From NCBI RefSeq assembly GCF_000003195.3, contig NC_012871.2, forward strand, positions 19,226,658 through 19,290,657: DNA of 64,000 bases, given 5' to 3'. This document shows positions 1-12,236 of this stretch, in pieces (position 1 is the stretch's first letter; each line of letters opens with the position of its first letter). The stretch is from Sorghum bicolor. Taxonomy: Eukaryota; Streptophyta; Magnoliopsida; Poales; Poaceae. The notes beneath the pieces are model-generated. The model was given only the letters and a program-made list of their open reading frames with translations. It searched no databases and was not told the DNA's origin. The translations under genes were made by a program, and so were the position numbers.

Positions 1-673
1 CACTGTTCTTCTGGACTGCCTGATCCCTCTCTCAGGTCATGCGGGCCAACACTGCCTGCAACCTCTCAACCTCAGTGTCAAACTCACACTGCAGCTGGCG
101 CTTCTCATCCTGAACTGTGAGAAGAGACCCAGACAAGCATCCCAAACAACCTCCAGACCCCCATAGGTCTTCATCAAGGCGAACATAGCACTCATAGCTG
201 CACTATCACTGTGCTGGTCCTTGTCCGCACTCCTCTCTAGAGCATTCACCTTAGACTGATCCCACACCGAAGTGTAGGGGTCACCCCGGGGAAACACCCC
301 ATCGAAGGCGTGGGCCAGCTCCTGTGGAAACATCTCCATGAGGTCCCTCAGAACTGCAAAGGCTGCTCTACTGGCACCGTGGAAAGGCGTGGTACCTCGG
401 GACTCGTACACCCAGCCGCCCTAGGCGGGGTCACCTCCACAGGTAGGGACCACTGCCTTGATCCCCACCAGGGTCCCGTCACCAAGCTGCTCCTTGTTCC
501 AATAGTAGCGAGGTTTCCTTCCTTCGCGATATCCCATCGAGCTAAGCACCCTCCAAAGAAAGGTGGGCATCCCAAACTCCTCCAGGAACTTGCTCTTATG
601 ACGCGAGCTCCTGGCGGCCAACTGATGGCGAGCCTCCAGTGGACTTGCGAGCGGTGAGCCTAGTGCGTGCCAT
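1..673 (-). pseudogene. Retroelement ORF with histone H3-like N-terminus, broken, runs off window
   Basis: The ATG at 673-671 opens MARTRLTARKSTGG, identical to the histone H3 tail at 12 of 14 positions (H3 K4 is R, Q5 is L; the ARKS motif around K9 is kept). Frame 0 stops at about 596. The next frame continues with ARHQLA and RSSRHKS, which align with H3 PRKQLA and ARKS further along, so a small indel has broken a longer H3-like tail. Downstream the reading includes FLEEFGMPTFLWRV and YYWNKEQLGDGTLVGIKAVVP, an in-frame TAG at 423-421, then WVYESRGTTPFHGASRAAF and a charged, coiled-coil-like stretch (EKRQLQCEFDTEVERLQ) in another frame near 60-120. It lies downstream of the minus-strand primer site at 1481-1496, so it is probably an ORF of that element. 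I do not recognise the body of the protein. No gag, RT or chromodomain is visible in the window. Confidence 0.6.
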
Positions 674-1480
674 CTGCTGCAAGAGAATACCTTGGGTAAG
701 ATTGAGGATTATCTTTTATTATCTTAATTGGAATTGGGATAGATTTTAATTAAGGGGAGGAAATAAGCAATGATATGAAATGAACATGATGCATGCACGA
801 ACTTACGATCTCACAAACTTAGGTACAAAAGTTAATACTAATCGATATATGCGGTGGCACACAACGTTCTCTGATAACGTAACTAGCGTTCTAGGCAGGA
901 ACGTGGTTAGTGTACCTGCAGAAAACACATTTCAGCCCAACCACAGTATGAACATGCAGAACAAGAATTTAAATCTACACAACCCACATGCATAGACACC
1001 ACATCCATGCATATGGTGCGTTACTACCCACATCGTCACCCTAATGATGGCATCGCCTCTCAGGATGGAATCTCCCAACATATGGTACTGTTCCTAGGCA
1101 CACGAAACATGTGTGCATGACACAACACCTAACAACACTTTCCTAGATCGACAGTGTATCCGATCATGCTCTCACAGCTCCCACTTACCACGGCGTAGAG
1201 GAAGAATTGATCCATACATTACCACTCAAATGAATGGTACACATACTATTGCACGACGTATGAGCGACGAAATAGAAATATGATGCATTAACCCCCAAGT
1301 CAGTACTTAACTAGCCACCTTAGAGTCCTTAACTGGGCACAAGGTATATGACCATAGAACACTAGATAATTTTCCAAAAACTTAGTTTGACACCTTGATT
1401 ATCATTTAATTAATAACAATCTTTTATTAAACCAGTTTAAGGTTAGTTCAGAACGTACTTATGAACAGTAACTCGCTAAA
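674..1480 (-). other. Leader between primer site and ORF of the chromovirus-like element
   Basis: About 800 bases on the minus strand without a convincing reading frame. Directly before the ATG is a pyrimidine-rich run ending in CAG (TTCTCTTGCAG), which could be a splice acceptor. That is inference only; no donor was identified. Confidence 0.45.
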
Positions 1481-1496
1481 CCTTGCTCCGATGCCA
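1481..1496 (-). other. Primer binding site, initiator-Met tRNA type
   Basis: On the minus strand the sequence TGGCATCGGAGCAAGG begins two bases after the LTR end. It matches the 3' end complement of plant initiator tRNA-Met (TGGTATCAGAGC) with two substitutions. This type of primer site is usual for chromoviruses and Copia elements. Together with the LTR termini it suggests the Tekay/Del group. Confidence 0.7.
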
Positions 1497-1498
1497 GC

Positions 1499-4400
1499 TG
1501 TAACAGAACCGCCCAAATTATAAGAGATTAAGCCTAATAGTGACTATTTGCACAGTCAACCATCTAGCTTAAGCCCATATAATCCCGGTAGTCCGTGAAA
1601 TCTCGAAGGATTTCAAACAACATAGCGTACATATAGCCAAGATCGTAATAAGTTCAGCGGTACATCCAGTTCACAACATTCATCAAATACATCGGAGTAC
1701 TTAAAAATTATTACAAACCAAGTTCTCAAGTAGCGGAGGCTTCATAGTTTGAAAGTAACTCACACACTTAGTTTGTTACAGTGCCATAGTTCGGTCATCC
1801 CCACAAAAGCAAAAGAGAAGATAGAGTGACCATCGCCCTTGGTCTAGTCATCGCCCATTGCTCGGTACAAGCAGAGGATGCAATAACCATAGTACATTTG
1901 ACCATCTGCAAAACAACATGGGAATAGAACCCTGAGTACGAGATTGTACTCAGCTAGACTTACCCATCATAAACCGAAAATAAAGACTCTTCAAGGATCA
2001 TGAAGGCTATATGGTGGGGTAGCTGAGACTTTTTGCATAAAAGCATTGTTCCACTAAACATAGCCTTAAAACCTTTCTTCTTTTAATTAGCTCAAGTTCG
2101 ATATTATCATTACCTATTATCTAGGTTTGCACCTGTACTATTGCATACAAGTGTAGTAATATGATGGTACCTCATCATAGCATTCATAAATCATTTATCT
2201 TCATAACCCAAGTGTTCCATAGTCCTTACTACGAGGACAAAGCTCATGTCAAGTGCTCACTATCTAGGAGCGATGGCGATTCGAATCGATTTCTAACCAG
2301 CTGGCGAGTTTATTCCCCACACAAACCACACTCACTGATCAAGTGAGCTACAGATCACCGTGTTGCACTATCTAGGACCAATTCGCGGGTTCGATAGGCA
2401 CCGCCCGTACCCAAGGACCGTTTCGGCGACCGAGGTATCCAAGGTATACCAAGGTTGCGCGCCGCGCCCTCGTCGTTCTTCTCAACCATCACCAATACAG
2501 TGCGTACATCGGGTCGATTCCCAGCCCGGATAGTGCTCAGGCTTCGCGGTCAGAACGACTTATCCTTCCACCTAAGTGTGGGGCATGCGTTCAATATGAC
2601 AAGAGAGCTGTCAACGATCGGTCCTTAATCGACACAGACAGGGGCGCTACGGTCAACCCCACCGTAAGACCCTGCCCGGTCTCAAATTCCTTTCCACACT
2701 TGGTCATTCTTCCCCATAGTAATTACAGCTAATCAAACAGGTGTCCACCTATATCTCGCAGGTGACAGGGAATCACCTGACTTCTACCAAACTAAGCATA
2801 GACTCCGTGCCTATCTACATAGGACAACGTAGATAACAAGTGGTGATATCAAGGAGTACATATGCATCAACAGTATCAAGCAATTCCTATCACTTAAATG
2901 CAACATAGTAGAACAAGCATAATATATCATTTAAGTTAGCGAGAATAGGGAGACTTAGAATGCTCCGGGGCTTGCCTTTCTCAAACGTGCTTGGCTTGTG
3001 ATCCGGGCACTCCTATAGCTCTTCTCCGAGCTCCGGTCCTCCTAGAGGTTCCTGCTCCTGGATCTCCTCCTGCTCCTCGGGTCCCACCTCGTTCTCCTGC
3101 GAGCCTGTATGATGCATATGTGCTCATGAGTGGAGTGCGAGATGCTCGGGGTGCAATGCTTATACAAATGGATGCCAGATGACCATGACATGATGCATAG
3201 ATGATACAAGTGGTCATTTCTACAAGGTAGTCAACATCATCCAAGAACAAGTAATCAAACTAAACATCTATTGCATTATCTTCTACAAGTTGTCTCTATG
3301 GTTAACCAACAAGCTAATATGATGCTTCAAAGATACACCAAACAATATTTTATTCTATCTAATTCATACACAACAAATTCTTATTTTATTTACTCACTTT
3401 TGGACCTACAAAAGTAACATATCTCTTTTTAACAATAAATTCCACAACAATTACAGTAGACTACTAGTCAATCATAAAGTCTACCATAAATTTTTCATAA
3501 TATTTGGACATTTATTTCGGGCTACAAAAATTACAAGATTAATCCATAGAATTAAGTATAATTACCCTACTATTGTATAAGTGTCAAACAGCAGATTTCA
3601 TATTTTTATAATTTACTTATTAACATAAGAAACACCCACAAAAACTTCCAGATTAATTGCATGATCCACTTGTTTATTAAAAATCATAAACCACTGCTAT
3701 GCAAGCATTTAAATCATCATAAATTAATTCATACAGCAAATAATGTCTAACATAATTTTCCCAGAGACTAAACATCCATGCAGAGCCAACAAAACAAGTT
3801 TCATATTTTTCTGAGCTATATTTTAATTACTATGCATTTTCCAAATTTTAGCAAAAACATGGATTAAATATATTTGTACAGAAAAGTTGTTTAAACCAGA
3901 CATGCAACTACACCAAACTGTAGATCTAGAATTATAGAACACTCCACAATTTATTTCATCATTTTTGGAGCTATATATCTCAAGATATGGATTTTATATC
4001 ATTTAAACTATTTTCTGGAAAATATTTTCTGAAAAACCAAATCAAATCCACCGCCGGGACCAGCTAGGTGCACCCGGTGCAGTGCACCCGCGGCCACTGA
4101 CGAGCGGACCCGCCTGCCAGCCAGGCCCGCTGGCCAAAACACAGAGAGGGGTCGACTCCGGCGAGCCGGAGCTCACCGCCGGCGGCCTCTCTCGGCGAAC
4201 CAAGCGATCCTACACGTTCTACGGCTCAAGGTGAACTCAGCGAACCTATTTGCGCGGCCTGAAACAGACCGGAGCAAGCTCGCCACCGGCCATGGCAGTA
4301 CGACGGCACTGCTCGCCGCGGTCCGGCCACCACGCGGCGGTAGAGCGTGCGCTAACGACCGGAATAGGTGCGCAAGGCCAAGGCGAAGCTAACGCGCCTA

Positions 4401-5402
4401 AAAAACGCAAGAAATGGCGGAGTAGAGGGGGGTCGCCGGAGCCCCGACTCACTCCGGTGAGCTCTCCCGGACGCGCGGGACTCACCGAGCGCGGTTGAGC
4501 GCGAGCACGCGACGCGGAAGGACGAGGCGGAGCTGTTGGCGGTCGCGGAGAGGAAGGAGGAGGCCTGAGCTAGCCGGGAGAGAAGCTCCAAGTCGTCGGC
4601 GATGATGGCGCGCGGCGGAGCGGCAGTTGCTGCGCGCGAGCGACCGAAGGGCGAGAGCGCGAGTGGAGGAGCGCAAATGGCAGCGGAGGCAGAGGCGGAT
4701 GCGGCCGGGCGCTCCTGGTGGCCGACCAGGGCACGTCCAGGCTGCCGCATCCTCGCCACGCGGCGGCCGAGCTCTGCCGGCGCACCACGGCGGCAAGGCG
4801 CGGCCGTCCGCGCGCGGGCACGGTGCGGGCGCGGGGAAGGGGGTGAGCGCGGGCGGGCTGGGCCGGCTTCGGCCAGCGGGCCAGAAGTGAGGCCACGGCC
4901 TCCTAGCGCCCCCCTTTCCCTTTTTCTATTTTTTTGAATTTCTTTTCTCAATCTTTTTCTAAATTCATTTGGACTATTTTAAATCCTTTTCACATTTTTC
5001 TCCCAAAATAAAAGTTGTTCTAAATCAAAAATTCTACAACTTTGTTTTAGGTGGAAACCACAAATTCCAAATGGATTTTGAAATACAACTCAAAACTAGT
5101 TATAGGTTTTCAAATAAATCTATTTTGGGAATTTTTGTATAAAATCAATTTCTCACTTTCTATAGCTCCAAAAATATTACAAAATTACTCTTAATTCTTC
5201 TAACACATATTTCAACCTAATTTGAGCATTTCAAGCAATTTAGAAGCAAGCATAATATTTTTACCATATTTAATTCACACAAAATAAAGCACATAAAATC
5301 ACACTTGAATGAATGACATGCTCATGTGATGCTATGCTTGATGAGAATGCTTATGGATGAGTTTATGAGACTAAGTGCATGCCTAACACCTAGGATGTTA
5401 CA
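1499..5402 (-). repeat. Long LTR of a Tekay/Del-like chromovirus
   Basis: On the minus strand it begins TGTAACATCCTAGGTGTTAG at 5402 and ends TCTGTTACA at 1499, giving terminal inverted repeats TGTAACA/TGTTACA and a length of about 3.9 kb, long but usual for grass Tekay-type elements. A primer site follows directly. On the right the family-B LTR resumes at about its 70th base, so this element inserted into that LTR. ACAAA at 5403-5407 is the likely target duplication; its partner lies beyond the left edge of the window. The LTR is AT-rich except for a GC-rich block at about 4030-4915. Confidence 0.75.
4030..4915. other. GC-rich block inside the chromovirus LTR
   Basis: Roughly 900 bases very rich in G, C and CpG, with abrupt AT-rich flanks. 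All six frames are open for long stretches because of base composition; the encoded peptides are low-complexity Ala/Arg/Pro and overlap on both strands, so I do not call a gene. It may be promoter or transcribed leader of the LTR. Confidence 0.5.
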
Positions 5403-6843
5403 ACAAACATCTAGAATTAGGATTTTATTTGACAGAATTCTACGAGCTTTGGTGTTTGTCTATTTGTACAGGGGTTATCAGAAAATATGGAGAGAAGGCC
5501 CACATGTCATGTTTACAACGAGATAATTATGTGCCGCACAATTTTCCTCAATCTAGAAGAGTCCAGAAGCCACGGGAACGAACGGGAGACCGGACGGGCT
5601 CGGGGGCAGGGCGCCCGCCCTCCCCCTTGGGCGTCCACCCTGGCCAGGAGTCCAATCAGGACCCGTCTCACGGATTATGCTCCACCGATCTAAAGGATCA
5701 AGGAAAACCGTGCGATCAATGTCGGTTTGATCCGACGACCCAAATTCACTTGAAAGGACTATATTATCAAGGCCTCTCCACCCCAGGGGGAGAGAGGAGA
5801 AATCATTATCAGTGGTAGCCATCAAAGTTAGGGTTTAGAACATCTCTTCCACAGAGAATTAGAATTAGCTACTCCCTAATCCTTCAAGTTTAGAGGATTG
5901 ATTAGATAGCAATTAGAGAAGTAGAGCCTAGCGCTCTGGATTCGGATCTTCGCTAATAAAGATTGGTATTATTTCATATCTTTCTCTAATACTTTGTTCT
6001 AATTGCATTATGTCTCTATTTATTATGCTCTTAGTTTGCTCTAGTTCTATATTTGATATAGTTATGATTGATAATGAGTTTATGTATAAGTTTGCAAAGC
6101 GCTTAGCTCTTACCGCGCGGGAGTTAAGTGGTAGGTCACATGTGGGCGTGGTGCTTAGATGTTATTTACCTGCAAATGTATCCTATTGGCCGGGTCGTGT
6201 GGTAGTTCGCGATAGTGACAGCTTTGTTGATTCTTATATAGTCCACCCTCCGTTGATAGGACAGGCAGAATTTGTATTGTGGAGTAAGTCTTACGATGTT
6301 CTGATTTACTTTAGCAATGTTCCTTATACATGAATGAAGAGTCTTTTATGCTATATATGATCTTGTAGATAACTAGAGTAGATTGCGACTTAGTAGATAG
6401 TAGATAACTTAGAATCCATTCTCTAGCTAATCCAACGTCACCTTACATATATGAGGAGTAGTCTATTTTCTAATCGTTGTGTTATTTACGCATGAGCTTA
6501 TATTTCATTATCATTATTATTATGGCTTACCCCCTGCCAAAGTAAGTGACTGTGTGACGAGTTCCTCATTAGTAATCATGTTCTTGCAAGTTTATCTCTA
6601 ATCTATGCCTTGATAGATTTATTCTTATCTCCATTTAATCCTTTCTCCTCAACAAAATTATAAATAACGATACCTGGAATACTTACCTGGTGAAATGCTA
6701 CAATGAGGTGTTTTATCTGTGCGCTTGCGGATAGAATACATTATTTTCTAGAGAGCCTTTACATTTATAAATACCTTTGTTTACTCTGGCACCATGCTGG
6801 GGATGACAACCTAGTATCTATGTGGTGTTAGCTAGTGTCAACA
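5403..6843 (+). repeat. Family-B LTR, 5' end removed by the chromovirus insertion
   Basis: It matches the complete minus-strand B LTRs at 39246-40758 and 47043-48533 from about base 70 to the end. It contains GGGCGCCCGCCC at about 5608, a degraded TATA region near 5756, the block with ACCGA and TTTGATCCGACG before it, and a U5 hairpin at 6711-6736. It ends GTGTCAACA and is followed by a primer site. A 107-codon open frame at 6010-6333 lies inside the LTR; its substitutions relative to the other B LTRs look neutral. Confidence 0.85.
6711..6736 (+). other. U5 hairpin of family B
   Basis: TTTTATCTG pairs with CGGATAGAA (nine pairs including two G-U) around the loop TGCGCTTG. The same loop with changed but still pairing stems occurs in LTRs of families A (13461-13478), C (25450-25467), D (31717-31734) and the minus-strand B copy (47150-47175). 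Confidence 0.6.
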
Positions 6844-6851
6844 AGCATTTC

Positions 6852-6869
6852 TGGCACCGTTGCCGGGGA
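6852..6869 (+). other. Primer binding site, tRNA-Asp type (family B)
   Basis: TGGCACCGTTGCCGGGGA begins eight bases after the LTR end. This is the Athila-lineage primer site (complement of the tRNA-Asp 3' end) with one G-to-A change. Confidence 0.85.
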
Positions 6870-7157
6870 GCACACAAAAAGGAAACACATAGGAACGGTA
6901 AGGAAAGTCAGGAAATTAGTCAAGGTTATTCACATAAAATATTAGACTAGACTATAGAGAAATAATTGCATAAAACAACTACTAAGTTAGAAATCATAAC
7001 AAGGCACCTCTGCTTTGGCAGGTTCACCCTATTGTTTTTCTATGTTTATATTTTTATACAGGTATATCAGGATTGACTTTGGTACATTCAACTCTTCATC
7101 ATCAGAACCAAAGCGATCAAGAAAGAAAGAAGAAGCTAGCTACCAATTGCTGAAGCT

Positions 7158-8253
7158 ATGGCACAGAAGACCCTACGAGAATTCTCTACTCCAAGCCTTG
7201 AGAACATTCCAACTGGTCCAAGATTTGCAGTAGAAGAAGGAGCACCTGAGTTCGAGCTCAAGTCAAGCCTCATCAATTTGGTACAAGCTACACAATTCAG
7301 TGGAAAGGCACATGAAGATGCTAGTGCACACTTATAGAATTTCTTAGCGATTGGAAGCACAATCCACATCGACGGAGTCGACAAAGACGTCATACTGCTT
7401 CGCCTTTTTCCATTCTCACTAGAAGGAAAAGCAAGGAAGTGGTTCTACACTCATCAAGATAACATCAACAACTGGACGAACTTGTCAAATGCCTTTATAT
7501 CAAAGTTTTTCTCTATAGGCAAAACAACTGCCTTAAGAGGAAGTATTGTCATTTTCCAACAGCAGAAGACAGAAACCATTCAAGAAGCATGGGAGCATTT
7601 TCAAGGATACATATCATATTGTCCTCACCATGGAATGGCCACATGGTTACTTATGCAGACCTTCTATCATGGATTAACCCAAAAGGCTCGTGAGTGCCTA
7701 GATGCATCTGCTAAGGGATCATTCTTGGAGCTTACAATTGGAAAAGCAGAGATACTTTTGGATAAGATAGTAGAAAACCAAAGCTGGTTCCAAGATAAAG
7801 CTCAACAATGTCATCAACTTGAAGAAATACTAGAAGAAGTAAATGCACTATCAACCAAGATGGAAAATTTGCTCCATTGGATTGACCAGAGGGCCAAGTT
7901 CAAAGAAGATCAAAGGGCCATTGAAACAGCATATAAATATCAACCTAACTCAAGTCAACCCAATAGCAAAGGTATGAGTTCAGGTAATACTTTCAAGCAA
8001 CTTTCATTAAAGGAGATAATTGCTCAACAAATAAAAACTAATGATGAAGTTAAACAAAGGCTAGATACAAATGAATCATCTTTAAAAGATATACACAATA
8101 AAATGGATTTTATATTAACTGCCTTTGATGAGCAACACACTCTCAGTAAAAGGGTAGAGCTTAAATTAATAAAGCTAGCTACTGCATTGCCTGTTGCCAC
8201 TAACATTGAGCAGGTACGGAACATAACTACTAGGGGAGGCAAAGCCACTAGGC
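7158..8253 (+). pseudogene. gag: Athila-type gag, family B, interrupted and 3'-deleted
   Basis: The reading starts MAQKTLREFSTPSLENIP and contains the conserved capsid core LLRLFPFSLEGKARKWFY, then SKFFSIGKTTALRG and CPHHGMATWLLMQTFYHGL, all typical of Athila gag. Codon 60 (7335-7337) is TAG where the minus-strand B copy has CAG. The frame runs to about 8253, where it joins an LTR fragment, so the gag C-terminus, protease and everything downstream are deleted. As in the other B copy there is no CCHC zinc knuckle. The capsid would package element RNA in the cytoplasm; this copy cannot make a full protein. Confidence 0.85.
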
Positions 8254-8880
8254 TAAGTCTTACGATGTTCTTATATAGTCCACCCTCTGTTGATAGGACA
8301 GGCAGAATTTGTATTGTGGAGTAAGTCTTACGATGTTGTGATTTACTTTAGCAATGTTCCTTATACACGAATGAAGAGTCTTTTATGCTATATATGATCT
8401 TGTAGATAACTAGAGTAGATTGTGACTTAGTAGATAGAAGATAACTTAGAATCCATTCTCTAGCTAATCCGACGTCACCTTACATATATGAGGAGTAGTC
8501 TATTTTCTAATCGCTGTGCTATTTACCCATGAGCTTATATTTCATTATCATTATTATTATGACTTACCCCCTGCCAAAGTAAGTGACTGTGTGACGAGTT
8601 CCTCATTAGTAATCATGTTCTTGCAAGTTTATCTCTAATCTATGCCTTGATAGATTTATCCTTATCTCCATTTAATACTTTCTCCTCAGCAAAATTATAA
8701 ATAACGATACCTGGAATACTTACCTGGTGAAATGCTACAATGAGGTGTTTTATCTGTGCGCTTGCGGATAGAATAGATTATTTTCTAGAGAGCCTTTACA
8801 TTTATAAATACCTTTGTACACTTTGGCACCATGCTGGAGATGACAACCTAGTATCTAAGTGGTGTTAGCTAGTGTCAACA
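8254..8880 (+). repeat. Family-B 3' LTR fragment
   Basis: It matches the last 620 bases of the LTR at 5403-6843 and ends GTGTCAACA. Near its start a unit of about 65 bases containing TAAGTCTTACGATGTT is repeated, so the deletion that fused it to gag was accompanied by a small duplication. The sequence right of 8880 is family-C gag, indicating that this B element was inserted in C. Confidence 0.8.
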
Positions 8881-10824
8881 TCACTCACCATATCACAAGC
8901 CACAGCTCTTGTGGAGAAGATGGCGTCCAACCAAGGCTGGAATGAAGAAAGGACCCAGACACGCAAGAGAGGTGGAGGTATGCATCAACTCAATGAGGTA
9001 GACATGCTGTCTGCAAAGCTAGACCTGCTCATGAAGAAGCTCGATGATAGAGCTGGAGATAAGAAAGAAGTTATGCACATCTACGACTCTCACATGACTT
9101 GTGAGGAGTGTGGAGATACTGGACACTCAGGCAATTACTGCCCTGAGATGCTTGCGGATCTGAACTACATCAACAACAACTACTACTACTACAACCGTCC
9201 TCAACAAAATCAAGGTTGGAATCAACAGAGGCCTAACTACTCAGGTAATTATCAAGGTAACAATTCTTACAATAATAATAAATATACTTTTCCACCTCTG
9301 AGAGAGTTAGTGTCTAATCAAGGAAAGCTAATGGATAACCTATCTAAGAAATTGGCATCTAATGATAAAATGCTAGAAAATATAAATAATAGAATGGATA
9401 ATTTCTCTACTGCCATCAAGAATCAAATTAGCTTTAATAAAATGATTGAATCTCAGTTAAATCAAATAGCTGCTGTTGTTTTTGCTACTAACCCGGGTAT
9501 ACCAACACAACTGGAAGGATTAGAATCTGCAAATCTTGGAGACATGTTTGATGCAGGTAACTATTGGAGTAACTCCATCAGTGAAGTTAATACTGACCAT
9601 CTGCCGGTCAAGAGAGGCGATCCAAGACGCCCCGTCATCCCGATCTCCATCGGCATGGTGGACTTACCAGAAGCACTCTGTGACTTTGGCTCCAACGTCA
9701 ACATTATGCCCAGGGTACTCTGTGAAAAATTCTTTACATATCCTTTATTAGAAACAACCATGTGTTTGCAGTTCGCAGATCAAGCATTAAGTTTCCCAAA
9801 GGGAATATTGAAGGACCTCTGCGTCCGAGTTGGTGCCTTGTACGCCCCAGCAGACTTCGTAGTAATAGAGATCGGTAATGATGAGAGGGAACCCATCATC
9901 TTAGGGAGGCCATTCCTGAACACCTCGAGAGTTGTCATCTACGCTAGTGCTGCCAAGATCAGTTTCTACATCAAAGGGAGGAAGGAGACGTTTTCCTTCA
10001 AGAACAAGACTACACAAATCCCACAGCAATCCAGACATGAACCAAGGAAGAGGACCAATAGAAGGAACAGGAACAAGCAAGTGTGGACCGAGTCAGCTAA
10101 GATGGTCACTGCAGTTCATGAGGGACAAGATCACCCACTTAAGTCACCGTTTCTGACCAAGAAGGACGACCCACGAATGCCAAGCATCTATTGCTCCATA
10201 AATGGATACAACTTCTACAAGACGTTTTGCGACACCGGATCGGGCGTCAACATAATGGCCGCAGTCACCTATCGGCTCTTGTTCGGAACCATGCCCTTAA
10301 AACCAACATACATTCAGCTCCAGATGGCAGATCACACATTTCGAGAGGTTAAAGGTATAGTAACTGATGTCCCTGTCAAAATAGACGATCACTTTGTCTA
10401 CACAGACTTTCAAGTTATTGACATGGGAGAAGACGAATATGATCCACCCGTCATCCTTGGAAGACCGGTCCTCAGCACCGTTAAAGCAATCATCTACATT
10501 GGAACTGGAGAAGTCCATATGCACTTCCCCTCAGAGAAGGTACGCCGCTATTTTACTGACCCTAACTATATCGTTGAAGACTCTAAGCAGGTCAGGACAA
10601 GAAGAAGATGATGCAACCGCAATCAGAAGAGGCAAATCATCAAGGACGGATGGGCAGACTATGAAGGAGAAGTGATAAGATCTGAAGACATACAACTTGA
10701 ACAAGATTATCCTAAGGAGCCCGTAGCACCGAGTCAGGTGTGGAAAGAGAAGATAACTATACACGAAGAAGAGGCGCCACTGGAAGCACCGACTGCGCCA
10801 TCCAACGAATCCCAGGACAACTGA
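8881..10824 (+). pseudogene. gag-pro: Family-C gag C-terminus with zinc knuckle and two tandem retropepsins
   Basis: The frame enters inside gag (SLTISQATALVEKMASNQ). A CCHC knuckle, CEECGDTGHSGNYC, spans 9100-9141, followed by an Asn/Tyr-rich linker. Protease 1 has its active-site triplet as DFG (9682) and ends in IILGRPFL near 9895. A basic linker (RKRTNRRNRNK) leads to protease 2, with DTGSG at 10231 and VILGRPVL near 10450. Each unit is preceded by a similar DP-x-x-P entry and ends in the usual ILGRP segment, so a whole domain is duplicated, with active sites 183 codons apart. TGA at 10609 interrupts a tail that other copies continue to the stop at 10822. Gag and protease would form and mature particles. 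No RT or integrase follows. The 5' part of gag lies beyond the nested B element and the window edge. Confidence 0.85.
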
Positions 10825-12236
10825 GAAAACAGAGAGCCCCGTTCGGAGGACTTAAAAACACCGAACGCCTTGCCAAGAGGTAAACTTGGTAGTTATCTTT
10901 CTTCCTTTCAATTATTTAAAATAGTTTTCTTAGTTAATCAGGTTCATATCATCTTAAAAAGAAAATAAAAATGCTAAAAAATAGTAAGCCCCAAGTGAGT
11001 ATACGAGTGGCATAAAACCCATAAGTACATTTCACTGTGGTGGCATAAAATTAAAATAAATATTTCTTTTCTGCTCTATAAAATGAAAATATAAAAATAG
11101 AGAGTAACATTTATTGAGGAGGCTCAACATGATAAAGGCTAGATATTTATGCTAACACTTAATCAGTTCCACAAAACTTTGTTGTCTATTTGAGCTCCAC
11201 AGAATTTAAGAATCAAGAAGACTAGCAGACGGAGGACATTCTAATCGCTGTCAGGATACTGCCGACTTTCAAACACATCTCTGCCACCTGCTAGCTACAT
11301 CAGAAGAAATTACGTCAAAATTCAGCTTGGGGGAGAGCACCCCCATTTATTCGCTTAGTATTTCTACCTATCTTTATACTTATACTATATTAAAATATAA
11401 ATATACATAACTATAAAAAACTAAATAAAGATTTTGCACTTATATATATATATATATATATCTTTTGATTAGTGTGCTTAATAAATAAATAAAGTGGCTA
11501 TGCTAAACTGAATCTTAATAATAAAACTCTAGCATGGATGTGTTGAATAGTTGCTTTGCCTAATTTTAAAATTTGAGTTCTCTCACAAGTTTAGACATAA
11601 CTGTTATAATTTAAAAACTAGCTCTAAAACTTAACTTGTGGGAAAGAGAACTTGATCTGAAGTCTAAGTTGTTAACGGATACGATATGGGAAGGTTGAGC
11701 TGCTATTTATCTGTTCCTAGAGATCTAGAGATGCTAGAATTCTAGAGAATTTTATCATTTAAATCTTTAAAATAACACATGATGAGTTCCTGTATGATGA
11801 TAGTTTAAATTTCTACCACAGCCATATATACATGCTTGCTAGACTTTGAGCCACACATTTACTTTTTACTGCTTATGAGCATTGAGTGTGGTCAAGCTGT
11901 GTAGACCCTTAGGAGCTTGTCATGTGGTTAAATCAAGATTCACTTGCACATTCACTCACACATGCTGCTTCTACACCAGAAGTACGCATCCATATATATC
12001 CACTCATTTCCATCTCCAGAGCCACTCAAAAGTATTCTACTTCTAATCCGGGAGAGAATAGCCAAAAACATTTTTGTTTTTCCCTATAATATATATGCTC
12101 GAGTTATATTGGTTACTACCAATTGCTATATTATTTCATGAGATGAGTGCTCTAAAAAAAGAAAAAACAATAATAAATACGAGGAAATAAAAAGGAGCAA
12201 GTGCCCGGAACCTCGAAAGAAAAGAAAAAGTGAGAC
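10825..12236 (+). other. Family-C 3' noncoding region, left part
   Basis: No gene. It holds a polypurine-like box with hairpin (TGGGGG-AGAGCA-CCCCCA, 11328-11345), an (AT)n run at about 11440-11460, conserved blocks shared with families A and B (for example CTGTGTAGACCCTTAGGAGC), and the first 3' hairpin (12195-12206). The A element interrupts it after 12236. Confidence 0.75.
11328..11345 (+). other. Internal polypurine-like hairpin box
   Basis: The context CAGCTTGGGGGAG resembles the terminal polypurine tract (AAGCTTGGGGGAG at 23978-23990). The purine run folds with CCCCCA six bases later. Equivalent boxes are near 20250-20268 and 35866-35890, after the protease relics of the A elements. 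Confidence 0.45.

Noticed and set aside
4246..4951. Long overlapping open frames on both strands in the GC-rich block of the chromovirus LTR (up to 199 codons)
   Set aside because: Low-complexity Ala/Arg/Pro products caused by GC content, open in several frames at once, inside an LTR.
6010..6333. 107-codon frame inside B LTRs, with a related frame in C LTRs (24581-25060, 59290-59706)
   Set aside because: Between the two B copies I count about 14 amino-acid changes against about five silent ones, as expected without selection; similarity between families is explained by LTR homology.
8872..8880. Start of the family-C frame at 8872
   Set aside because: These codons belong to the end of the B LTR; the C sequence begins at 8881 inside gag, so this is not a true start.
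11440..11460. (AT)n runs here and near 20366, 35980 and 55280 as possible regulatory sites
   Set aside because: Simple microsatellites at homologous positions in related elements; variable length, nothing else to support a function.
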